Shown here piece by piece: positions 17,973-26,667 of a stretch of 64,000 nucleotides of DNA; position 1 is the first letter of the stretch, and each line of letters opens with the position of its first letter. Position numbers and translations under genes: made by a program. The DNA lies in NCBI GenBank assembly GCA_028278335.1, contig JANQEN010000203.1, positions 222,868 through 286,867 on the forward strand. The letters run 5' to 3'. The notes under the pieces were generated by a model. The model worked only from the letters and a program-made list of their open reading frames with translations. It did no database searches and was not told the origin of the DNA. Source of the stretch: Chitinivibrionales bacterium (GTDB lineage Bacteria; Fibrobacterota; Chitinivibrionia; Chitinivibrionales; JANQEN01).

Positions 17973-19532
17973 ATGCCCAAAAACATTATTATCTTTTCAG
18001 ACGGCACGGGAAATTCAGGTATTAAAAACAGGGGGACAAATGTCTACAAACTTTTTGAAGCTATTGACCTTCACTCCCACCACTCAACCCCTGACATACC
18101 TGAACAGGTTACCATCTATGACGATGGGGTTGGCACAGAAAAATTTAAGCCCCTAAAAATCGCTGGTGGCGCTTTAGGCATCGGATTAAAAAGAAATGTA
18201 CGAGAACTCTACACCTCAATTGCTCGAGTTTACAACCCCGGCGATGCTCTCTATTTTTTTGGTTTCAGCCGAGGTGCCTTTACCGTAAGAACCCTTGTTG
18301 GTTTCATCTGTGATTGTGGTATTATCGACAGGACCAAGTTTAATCATGATAAGGAACTGATAAAAAAAACAAAGGAAGCTTATAAAAAGTATCGATTACA
18401 GTACCAAAGCCTCCTTGGTAAAATTTGGTATACTCTGATTGGTAAAAAGGCATCAAAAACCCCTGCATGGAATTTTCGTGACAATTACAGCGTTAAACTG
18501 AATGTAAACAATGGCAACCAGGAAATCATAACCCGGCAGATACCGATTCAATTTATCGGGGTTTGGGATACGGTCGATGCTGTTGGATTTCCCATCGACA
18601 AAGTGGCCGATTGGATAAATGACTATATTCGACGTTTTAAATTCTATGATTATACTCTTCGCCCAGAGGTTTCCAATGCATACCATGCAATCTCAATTGA
18701 TGATGAACGAAAAACATTCCATCCAGTAATGTGGGATATGACAGAAGATGATTCACGCCTTGAGCAAGTGTGGTTTTCTGGTGTGCATTCAAATGTTGGT
18801 GGTGGGTATCCTAAACAGGGCATGTCTTTAGTTTCCTTGCATTGGATGATCAACAAAGCAAAATCCCATGGTCTTCATGTAAGCCAACATGATCAAAAAA
18901 TCTATTTCCAAAAGCAGAATGTAAATGATAAACTATATGACTCCCGTTCAGGAACAAAATTCTTTTATCGATATGAACCTCGCAACATAGCAAAAATATG
19001 CGCAAAAAGTAATGGGCTTAAGCCAAGAATCCATGAAAGTGTGTTTGATCGTATTGACAAATGTACAGAAGGGTATGCCCCGGGAAATATTCCCCTACAA
19101 GGCGAAATAACTGCCACTGACACAGTTCAACCACATTTATCCCGTCTATATACACTTTACCAAAAAAAGCTCTCTCAGAATTCCTCATTACTCGATATTG
19201 CTCAGAAAGCAATTTCACTGCGTAGCATATCCTACTGGTTATTTCTACTTACCCTTGTGGGTGCAATTTCAATCGCAGTTGGTTTTAATATGCATAAAAG
19301 TGGTCTTTGGATCACCATTGCCAATGTTTACTCAGGAAAATATGCTAACCTCATTCATTCCCTCTTTGGAACGCTATGGTTTTTTTTAGTACTGCTCAGC
19401 TTGGCAATTAGCAGTTTCTTCTATTTTGGCGGATACATTTTGCGAAAACATATAGATACCACCTTTTCTGAGTTCTGGTATACCCTTCTTAAGGAGTGGA
19501 GAGAAACAGAAAAGCGAATAACGCGAGTTTAA
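17973..19532 (+). CDS. DUF2235 alpha/beta-hydrolase with C-terminal membrane segments
   Basis: The 519-residue protein starts with IIIFSDGTGNSG and has the nucleophile elbow GFSRGAFTVR plus IQFIGVWDTVDAVG and the WFSGVHSNVGGGYP block, all typical of the DUF2235 family, which includes type VI secretion phospholipase effectors (Tle1-like). Two hydrophobic helices near residues 410-430 and 450-480 suggest membrane anchoring. No VgrG, PAAR, Hcp or immunity gene is adjacent, so a phospholipase or other esterase role in the cell's own envelope is as likely as effector function. Confidence 0.8.
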   Translation: MPKNIIIFSDGTGNSGIKNRGTNVYKLFEAIDLHSHHSTPDIPEQVTIYDDGVGTEKFKPLKIAGGALGIGLKRNVRELYTSIARVYNPGDALYFFGFSRGAFTVRTLVGFICDCGIIDRTKFNHDKELIKKTKEAYKKYRLQYQSLLGKIWYTLIGKKASKTPAWNFRDNYSVKLNVNNGNQEIITRQIPIQFIGVWDTVDAVGFPIDKVADWINDYIRRFKFYDYTLRPEVSNAYHAISIDDERKTFHPVMWDMTEDDSRLEQVWFSGVHSNVGGGYPKQGMSLVSLHWMINKAKSHGLHVSQHDQKIYFQKQNVNDKLYDSRSGTKFFYRYEPRNIAKICAKSNGLKPRIHESVFDRIDKCTEGYAPGNIPLQGEITATDTVQPHLSRLYTLYQKKLSQNSSLLDIAQKAISLRSISYWLFLLTLVGAISIAVGFNMHKSGLWITIANVYSGKYANLIHSLFGTLWFFLVLLSLAISSFFYFGGYILRKHIDTTFSEFWYTLLKEWRETEKRITRV

Positions 19533-19861
19533 TCCCGTTCCAGTGGCTGCAAAATAATGTAAACCTTCATCGCTCCATTACAGCATATGGTATAGCAAGT
19601 AGCTTTGCTAAAGTTTGAACCATTTTTAAGCGAAAGTTATTTTTCTTGGCCTAATTTTTTTGAATGTATTATATTTAGTAGTGAAACCGAAAACGTTTTC
19701 GGTTAGATGTAAAAACACACATTTTTATAATTTCAGCACATCAAATAATGGGTGATAGATAAGCTTAAATTTAAAATTCAGCACAAATAATCAACCAACT
19801 ACTTCCTAGTAATAGATATTTTATACTCTAATGTTTTAAAATGTAGAGAAATGAGGTTTAT
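19533..19861. promoter_or_regulatory. Promoter region of the first GH2 operon
   Basis: About 330 bases without a gene. It contains the LacI-type palindrome at 19685-19704 (separate entry). A short inverted repeat TAGCAA-N6-TTGCTA near 19592-19609 might end the DUF2235 transcript, but it lacks a T tract. Confidence 0.5.
19685..19704. promoter_or_regulatory. LacI-family operator, perfect 20-bp palindrome
   Basis: AACCGAAAACGTTTTCGGTT is a perfect palindrome centred on ACGT, as in LacI/GalR operators with a central CpG. It lies 158 bases before the GH2 start and is the best match to the consensus of the eight sites in the island. Confidence 0.88.
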
Positions 19862-22306
19862 ATGAATTTGCGTACACTTTGCTCGACTCTTCTAATAGCC
19901 TGTTTTGTCCCTATAGTTGTGTTTTCTGAGTTTTATCCAGAAAGAATTTATCGGGAGCGAACTAAGGCAAATTTGGATTTTCAATGGAAATTTTATAAAG
20001 GAACTCCCTCAGGCAACCCTTTTGAAACCAATTATAATGATAACTCCTGGAAGCTTGTCAATGTACCCCACTCAGCCTCATACGATGCACCAACTCCGGC
20101 AGGTGAACGGGGCCAACATATTGGAATCTGCTGGTATAGAAAAAAGTTTAAAATTCCTGAAGCAAAACACAAGGATAAACTCTTTTTAGAATTTGAAGGA
20201 GCAATGCAAATTGCCGATGTTTGGCTTAATGGTCAAAAACTCGGAACCCATGATAACAGTGGCTACACATGGTTTAGCTTTGACATAACAGAGAAAGTTT
20301 CCCTAACAGGAGACAATGTTCTTGCTGTTCGCTTGGATAACCAATTCTACTCATCAATCCCACCAGGAATGGCCGGGGCTTCATTAAACCAATACCCTGA
20401 CTATTATTTATATAGTGGTATCTATCGTGATGTATGGTTGGTTGCCACCAATAAAGTTCATATCCCTCTCTATGGCCAACAGGTATTTATTGATAAAGGC
20501 GCCTCAACCTCAAGTGCCAAGGTACGAATTAAAACAACTATCAAGAATGACGACTCCGCAGAAAAAAATGTTACAATCCGATATATTTTAGCTTATGATG
20601 AACGTGAAAGTAACGCGGGATTCTTAGTTGATAGTATTGTAAAAAAAGTCAAAGCTGGTGAGGCTGTTCTCTTTGATAAAACCTGCGGCCCTATAAACAA
20701 TCCAAAGTTATGGTCACCAGAGACACCCTACCTCTATCGGGTTTTTACCCAAGTATTTGTTGATGGAAAATTGGTTGATGATTTTGTTGAACGTTTTGGT
20801 GTCCGTTGGTTTACTTGGACTTCTGAAGCTGGTTTTGCTCTTAATGGCAAACAAAGGACCATACGAGGTGTCAATCTTCATCAATCAATCGGATGGATCG
20901 GAAGTGCGCTTTCCAATCGTCGTCTTTTTGAAGAAGTTGAGCTCTGTAAAGAAATTGGTGCTGACCTTATTCGTACAGCCCACTTTCCCCGTGATCCCTC
21001 CTTCTACAATGCCTGCGATGAAATCGGCCTTTTGTCAATGGTTGAAGTGCCGACTTGGGGTAACTTTGCTGAAGCGTATCCAGACTCTTTTTGGATTCGC
21101 ATGAATAACGTAGTAAAAGAGATGATCGAGGTTGGCTACAATCATCCCTCTATCATTAGCTGGGGACTTTTTAACGAACCAAAGAACAATTTCTCTGCAC
21201 CTAATCAAGTTCCACTTCTTAACAAAACTGCCCATGAAATGGACTCGACCCGATTGACCTTCATGGCCTTAAATAGAAGAAGTTCAACCTTTATTTTTGA
21301 AGCGGATATTGCAGGATTAAATTATGGTAAAGATTTAGAAGGATCTATCTCTGGACGGAAGGCGCGGACTATTAACACCGAGTATCATGAAGGATGGCTT
21401 TATTGGTGTTTTCGCGGTGGAGAGAATGATAATGTTCAATCTAATGGCTATGCGGACGAGCGATGGAAACGATGGATCGATATAAAGAATTACTCTGGCA
21501 CCAACAAATTGGCCGGCGGTTGCATGTGGTCCTTCAATGATTATTGGTCACCCTTTATGGACCATCCTATGGGCGTTGTTGATCATTATCGTGTACCTAA
21601 AGCAGTGTTTTATCTTTTTCGTGAAAAATGGACTGGGGTGAAGGGAGACTACCCAGAAGTAGGTATAACACCGACCAAACTTGAGTTGACCTGTGATATG
21701 GATACACTGCTTACTGATAGTGTTGACATTTCGATAATAACAGCAGCTCTTAGAGATGCCAATGGTAAATGTGCTTTTATTGGAAAGGTTAATTCTCAGG
21801 AGCAGTTAGTTGAGAGCACTCCAATTACCTTTACAATTTCAGGCCCAGCAGATCACTTTGGTGACCTTACTGTTCAGTCAATTGCCGGAAAAGCTCCGTT
21901 GATTATTAAGTCAAAAAACACAACAGGAACGATTAAAATCAAAGCGACGTCCTCTGCGTATAGTTTGACCTCCAATGAACTTTCCATTGCAGCATTAAAA
22001 GCCAATACCAATCAATTACCCTGGGTAACAAGTATCAGAAATAGAATCGACCTTAAAACAATTAATAATGTTTTTATAAAACAGACCGCTCAGTTACTTA
22101 AGATACAATTTACTGCACCAATGACCAAACATACGACTTTGTCAATCGTAAATCTACGAGGACAGAATGTTCCCTGCCCTATCACAAAGACAAAAACCTC
22201 TGCAATAATGGACATTCGTGCTTGTGCAAATGGTTGTTACTTTTTGCATGTTAGTGAAAAGCATAATAAAGCTCAGTTTACAAAGAAGATTTTTATAACT
22301 CGATAA
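19862..22306 (+). CDS. Secreted GH2 glycoside hydrolase (beta-galactosidase type)
   Basis: Signal peptide (1-22), GH2 sugar-binding domain with LDFQWKFYKG and LEFEGAMQIADVWLNG (~30-190), immunoglobulin-like domain (~200-310), TIM barrel (~315-600), a further beta domain and a type IX-like sorting tail (TTLSIVNLRGQNV ... CANGCYFLHV). Predicted catalytic residues are E439 (FNEPK, acid/base) and E507 (NTEYHE, nucleophile). It should release terminal beta-galactosyl or related residues; GH2 also holds beta-mannosidases and glucuronidases, and the galactose reading relies on the downstream galK. First gene of the operon with the porin-like gene 21 bases after it. Confidence 0.88.
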   Translation: MNLRTLCSTLLIACFVPIVVFSEFYPERIYRERTKANLDFQWKFYKGTPSGNPFETNYNDNSWKLVNVPHSASYDAPTPAGERGQHIGICWYRKKFKIPEAKHKDKLFLEFEGAMQIADVWLNGQKLGTHDNSGYTWFSFDITEKVSLTGDNVLAVRLDNQFYSSIPPGMAGASLNQYPDYYLYSGIYRDVWLVATNKVHIPLYGQQVFIDKGASTSSAKVRIKTTIKNDDSAEKNVTIRYILAYDERESNAGFLVDSIVKKVKAGEAVLFDKTCGPINNPKLWSPETPYLYRVFTQVFVDGKLVDDFVERFGVRWFTWTSEAGFALNGKQRTIRGVNLHQSIGWIGSALSNRRLFEEVELCKEIGADLIRTAHFPRDPSFYNACDEIGLLSMVEVPTWGNFAEAYPDSFWIRMNNVVKEMIEVGYNHPSIISWGLFNEPKNNFSAPNQVPLLNKTAHEMDSTRLTFMALNRRSSTFIFEADIAGLNYGKDLEGSISGRKARTINTEYHEGWLYWCFRGGENDNVQSNGYADERWKRWIDIKNYSGTNKLAGGCMWSFNDYWSPFMDHPMGVVDHYRVPKAVFYLFREKWTGVKGDYPEVGITPTKLELTCDMDTLLTDSVDISIITAALRDANGKCAFIGKVNSQEQLVESTPITFTISGPADHFGDLTVQSIAGKAPLIIKSKNTTGTIKIKATSSAYSLTSNELSIAALKANTNQLPWVTSIRNRIDLKTINNVFIKQTAQLLKIQFTAPMTKHTTLSIVNLRGQNVPCPITKTKTSAIMDIRACANGCYFLHVSEKHNKAQFTKKIFITR

Positions 22307-22327
22307 TTCTAAGGAGAAGTTACTGCC

Positions 22328-23779
22328 ATGATATTAGCTAAACTAATTCGCCTTTGCCCAGTAATCATGCTATTGTGTGCCAGCAGTTCACTGATTGCCC
22401 AAGAAGGTAATGCAAGCGTAGATCGATCTATAATACTTTCCGGAATGACAGCCTTTGAGATGGGACAGTTTGTTCGAGGTCATCATCGTCAAAAAGAGTT
22501 TGAGTATCGCCCATGGTTAAATCGCTTCTATGGACAATTACGAGTTGATGCTCAAATAGGCGAGCGATTAAAGATAATTGTCACCCCAGAGGTAAAACTC
22601 TGGTACGATTCTTATCCCATAACCGATATGCCTGACCGGTCAAGTTTTCCCTTTCGTATGCGCTCACAAGTTACCTTGGCACAAGGTGAAGGTATCCTTA
22701 GCTATGGTGATGTCGACAACCCGTGGGGAGAGTTAGCAGTTGGAATGCTTCATTTTAAGTACAATCCTGATGCTCATAATTTGGGCGAGTACATGTTTAG
22801 AACAGGTGTTCACCCAGCATATATTATGACCTCCTTTGATTATGCCTTTGCAAGATTACCGGGAATGCGATTTAGTACCAACTTTTTTAAGAATCGATTT
22901 AGCGCTGATGCACTTTTAACCTTTGAACCAGACATTCACCCTATTATGGATGGATCGATAACTATTCTAACAGGATATAGACAACCCGGTTTTATAGATG
23001 AGAGTTCTGAATTGTGTAATATCGGTGCTGGTATTAGCTTTGATAGAGCTATTCCAGTTTCTGGTGAAGTAATTACAACTCCAGAAAACAGTGCCAGGAA
23101 TAAATACTACACTAAATCAGGTGAGGAAAAATACTACAGCTTCGGTGGTAAGAAGTTAATGGCACGATTATCCCTTGATCCAAAAGGTGTTCTTCCACAA
23201 TCATTCAACTCCTATTTTAATCAAGATGATTGGAAATTATTCTTTGAAGTTGCTGTATTGGGGACCAAAAATATTGAGCGCTACAACCAGGTTATTAATG
23301 GTCCCGATACAACATATGAAGTTGATACAGCGTCAAATTATTATAATAATCGGAAAGAGCGAATTCCCTTTATGCTTGGTTTTAATGTACCCTTTCCCAC
23401 AATTGGCAAATTTCGCTTGTGGGACCTTTGCTCTTTTCAATTAGAATACTATGGTTGGCCCTATACAAATTCCTTTTACGACCAAGGTTTTGGTTACGAA
23501 AACCCAATCCCAAAACCACCGCAATCCTACCCAAAGCGCGCTTATGAGCTGGACAATTGGAAATTTTCTCTTTTTATGAAGAAAGAAATTATAACTGGTT
23601 TTACTCTTATTGGTCAAGTTGCCCGGGACCACACCCGTCATGATTCGTTTTATGAATCACAACGGGATGAGGAAGAGGTATTTACCAAAACCGATGATAT
23701 AACTAGTATTTGGCATGTGTTCAATCCAAAAAAATGGGGTGAATACGGTTGGTGGCTCAAATTACAGTATAACTTTTAA
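22328..23779 (+). CDS. Outer-membrane barrel protein, candidate glycan porin
   Basis: A signal peptide (1-24, ending SSLIAQ) is followed by ~455 residues of aromatic-rich alternating strands such as RFYGQLRVDAQIGERLKIIV and a terminal Phe (GWWLKLQYNF), the pattern of a beta-barrel inserted by BamA. It has no TonB plug, no SusC features and no SusD partner. It lies 21 bases behind the GH2 gene in the LacI-type regulon, so a role in passing galactosides through the outer membrane is likely but inferred. I do not recognise a named porin family. Confidence 0.7.
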   Translation: MILAKLIRLCPVIMLLCASSSLIAQEGNASVDRSIILSGMTAFEMGQFVRGHHRQKEFEYRPWLNRFYGQLRVDAQIGERLKIIVTPEVKLWYDSYPITDMPDRSSFPFRMRSQVTLAQGEGILSYGDVDNPWGELAVGMLHFKYNPDAHNLGEYMFRTGVHPAYIMTSFDYAFARLPGMRFSTNFFKNRFSADALLTFEPDIHPIMDGSITILTGYRQPGFIDESSELCNIGAGISFDRAIPVSGEVITTPENSARNKYYTKSGEEKYYSFGGKKLMARLSLDPKGVLPQSFNSYFNQDDWKLFFEVAVLGTKNIERYNQVINGPDTTYEVDTASNYYNNRKERIPFMLGFNVPFPTIGKFRLWDLCSFQLEYYGWPYTNSFYDQGFGYENPIPKPPQSYPKRAYELDNWKFSLFMKKEIITGFTLIGQVARDHTRHDSFYESQRDEEEVFTKTDDITSIWHVFNPKKWGEYGWWLKLQYNF

Positions 23780-23829
23780 TCATTGATCTCTGGGGAAGAT
23801 TGGTTAAAAGATCAAACTTTACTATACTA

Positions 23830-23849
23830 AACCGAAAACGTTTACGGTA
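23830..23849. promoter_or_regulatory. LacI-family operator before the GH35 gene
   Basis: AACCGAAAACGTTTACGGTA matches the island's operator with one mismatch in the inner half-site. It lies 28 bases before the GH35 start, inside what would otherwise be one operon, so GH35 and the genes after it may have their own regulated promoter. Confidence 0.8.
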
Positions 23850-23877
23850 ACAAGTGTTGCATAGGAAGGAACCTATC

Positions 23878-26658
23878 ATGAAATCTAAAAATATGCTTAC
23901 CGTTGTTCTTCCCCTGCTCATTCTATTGGGGACAACTCAAAGCCTTTGGGCGCTCTGGGAGGGTTTTTATCGTGAAAAAGATGTAGCGACCTCTGCAATC
24001 ACCTTTAACTCACGATCTTTCTTTGTTCATGGTAAACCAGTATATCTTTACACTGGCGAAATTCATTACCCTCGAGTACCTAAGGAGTTGTGGCGAGATC
24101 GCTTAATGCGAATCAAGCGAGCAGGTTATAACACTATAGCCTTTTACACCGTTTGGAATTTTCATGAACCAATAAAGGGTGAATGGCAGTTCGAGGAGAA
24201 TCTTGATGTCGAAGCTTGGCTCAACTTAATCAAAGAATTGGGTATGTATGCAATAGTTCGTCCAGGTCCGTATATTTGTGCAGAAGTAGATTTTGGTGGT
24301 TTTGCTCCCTGGACTGTTGACGTTGAGGGAATGAGCTATCGCCATTCTGACCCAGAATTTCTTGCTGCTGTAGATGGATATTATGAAGGCATATTCCCAA
24401 AATTTATCAAGCATCAAATTCACAAAGGTGGACCTGTTATTGCGGTGCAACTAGAAAATGAATACTATGATAAAAAGCCGGACGAAGAGTATAAAAATCA
24501 TTTGATAAACAAAGCATATGAGTTAGGATTAGAAGTCCCTTATATCTGGTCTAAGTGTAAAAATGCTCATGAACCCAAACCGGGCACGTTTCCCAACAAT
24601 GGAAAATATCCTTGGTTTGCAACAGAACTATGGACCGGTTGGATTGGTCATTATGCCACCAGTGACAAATGGCCCATAGTGCATCGTGCGATGAAAAGGA
24701 TTATTGCAGCAGGAACTGGGGGATTAACCCACTATATGATTCATGGTGGAACCAATTTTGGTTATACAGCTTCAGATGATCAACGCGCGACAAGTTATGA
24801 TTATGCTGCCCCAATTGGCGAACTTGGCCAATTTCGTGAGACCTATTATACCGCAAAGAAATATGGCTTATTAACTCAAGCCTTCAATAACATAATAGCA
24901 ACTTCAAAAAATGGCAATTCCTTAATTAGTAAACCAAATGCGCCATTAAGACCCTATGTTCAGAAAACTGACAAAGGAAATATTGCCTTTATTCATAATG
25001 AAGATAGTGTTGGCACGAAATCTTTTAAGGTAACGTGGAACGATAAAAATTTCACCACTCCTACAAATTTTAATTGGAGTTTAAAAAACGGTGATGTTGC
25101 TTATTTTATCACCGATGCACCAGTTACTAACAATGCAACTATTGCTTATAGTGCCACCAGAATTTTAACCCAAATGAAAATTAAGAACAATATTTATTTT
25201 GTGCTGTATGGTAAAAATTCATCAAAAGGAGAGATAGCTTTCTCCTTTAAGCAGGCTCCATCGCCAACCCCAACCTCTCCTTGGAGCTGGGATGCTGAAA
25301 AGAAGCTTGCCAGTATTCAATTTACTTATCCATCAGGAAATTCAATTGAAGAAAGAGATTGCGCGGCTGGAAATAATATAAAGATTAAGCTTCTTATCAT
25401 GAATGAATCATTTGCAAATAAAACTTGGGTTGACTCTGGTTTTATTGTCTGTAATGCTGAGTATGTTGATGAGAACAATAAAATCCATTTTACAAAAGAT
25501 GGTGGTTCCGCCTATGTGTTTACCTCACAGGGCAAACAAGTTGTAACTAAAAATGCAACGACACCTCCTTCAAATCGGTCATTGAATTCAGGTTGGAAAT
25601 GGGTGAGCGCGTCAGCAGAGGCTGCAACTGACTACAATGATGCTTCTTGGAAAACTTCCACAAACCCAAGAAATACGACATACTATGGATGGGTTAATGG
25701 ATATGGATGGTATCGCACAACTCATTCCGCAACAAGTGCTGGTACAGACACACTAACCGTTCCCTACCAAGGAGCAACAGACAAGTTTATCCTTTTTGTT
25801 AACGGAAAACACGCAGGAACAAAATATACTGGAAATGGGAAGAAAGAAAAAATCCCCGTATCTCTAAAACAGGGATCAAATCAAATTGCTATCTGTATGG
25901 GTGAATATAGTCGTCATAAATCCTTCAATCACTACAAGACCGGACCTAAGTGGAAAAATCGTTCTGGACTATTTGGCAATGTTAAAATTGGCAACAAAAC
26001 CCTTACAAATTGGCGATTTAGAGGGGGATTTGAAGGTGTGGATGAAAAACCAATATTGGGCACCATCTCTTCTAACTCTTGGACAGCGTTAAAAAATAGA
26101 CAGTGGAACAGTTCCAATGCACCAGAGGACAATATGCCTAAATTCTGGCGGTATGATTTCAACTATTCTCCTCCTGTAAACGGACTTGCTACATGGGTAT
26201 TAAAGGTTGATATTACATCAAAGGAAATTGGTGTTGTTTGGTTAAATGGCCATTGTTTAGGAAGAAACATAGAGAACCAGCCACCACTATTTGTGCCACA
26301 ATGTTGGCTTAAGGATCAAAACTCTTTAATTGTTTTCGTAGAAAACGGGAAAAAACCGGTGAATTATGAGTTAGCCTTAGAGGAGTATCGCTCCTTTGCA
26401 GAAACTCCAGTTGGGATTGTTCCAAATACTCAATCATATTCTATAGTACAAAGAAAAAATACCTTCAAGGTCACCGGTGATCGTTTTGTCATTCCTAAAT
26501 TCTTTGTTGGAAAATCCTATTCAACTGCTGTTTACGATCTGTCAGGAAGACTTATCCAAAAGCAATTGCCTGCACAGAAAGGAATATTACTCCTTGGAAA
26601 ACATGCAGGTATTGCCCGCGGGGTATATATTGTGAGATTAAATCTTTTAAAAAAATAA
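23878..26658 (+). CDS. Secreted GH35 beta-galactosidase
   Basis: I chose ATG 23878 behind AGGAAGG, which starts the signal peptide (MKSKNMLTVVLPLLILL). The GH35 barrel (~30-350) is unmistakable: TGEIHYPRVPKELWRDRL, AFYTVWNFHEP, RPGPYICAEVDFGGF, then the acid/base E195 in QLENEYY and nucleophile E250 in FATELWTGW. Beta-sandwich domains of the galactose-binding type follow (GVVWLNGHCLGRNIE), and the end is a type IX-like tail (STAVYDLSGRLIQK ... ARGVYIVRL). It hydrolyses terminal beta-galactosides outside the inner membrane. The sodium symporter gene follows within 10 bases. Confidence 0.95.
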   Translation: MKSKNMLTVVLPLLILLGTTQSLWALWEGFYREKDVATSAITFNSRSFFVHGKPVYLYTGEIHYPRVPKELWRDRLMRIKRAGYNTIAFYTVWNFHEPIKGEWQFEENLDVEAWLNLIKELGMYAIVRPGPYICAEVDFGGFAPWTVDVEGMSYRHSDPEFLAAVDGYYEGIFPKFIKHQIHKGGPVIAVQLENEYYDKKPDEEYKNHLINKAYELGLEVPYIWSKCKNAHEPKPGTFPNNGKYPWFATELWTGWIGHYATSDKWPIVHRAMKRIIAAGTGGLTHYMIHGGTNFGYTASDDQRATSYDYAAPIGELGQFRETYYTAKKYGLLTQAFNNIIATSKNGNSLISKPNAPLRPYVQKTDKGNIAFIHNEDSVGTKSFKVTWNDKNFTTPTNFNWSLKNGDVAYFITDAPVTNNATIAYSATRILTQMKIKNNIYFVLYGKNSSKGEIAFSFKQAPSPTPTSPWSWDAEKKLASIQFTYPSGNSIEERDCAAGNNIKIKLLIMNESFANKTWVDSGFIVCNAEYVDENNKIHFTKDGGSAYVFTSQGKQVVTKNATTPPSNRSLNSGWKWVSASAEAATDYNDASWKTSTNPRNTTYYGWVNGYGWYRTTHSATSAGTDTLTVPYQGATDKFILFVNGKHAGTKYTGNGKKEKIPVSLKQGSNQIAICMGEYSRHKSFNHYKTGPKWKNRSGLFGNVKIGNKTLTNWRFRGGFEGVDEKPILGTISSNSWTALKNRQWNSSNAPEDNMPKFWRYDFNYSPPVNGLATWVLKVDITSKEIGVVWLNGHCLGRNIENQPPLFVPQCWLKDQNSLIVFVENGKKPVNYELALEEYRSFAETPVGIVPNTQSYSIVQRKNTFKVTGDRFVIPKFFVGKSYSTAVYDLSGRLIQKQLPAQKGILLLGKHAGIARGVYIVRLNLLKK

Positions 26659-26667
26659 GGGGATTCT

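Noticed and set aside
23783..23815. Terminator between the porin-like gene and GH35
   Set aside because: TTGATCT and AGATCAA can pair, but the loop is about 19 bases and the T run is short, so I could not support it as a terminator.
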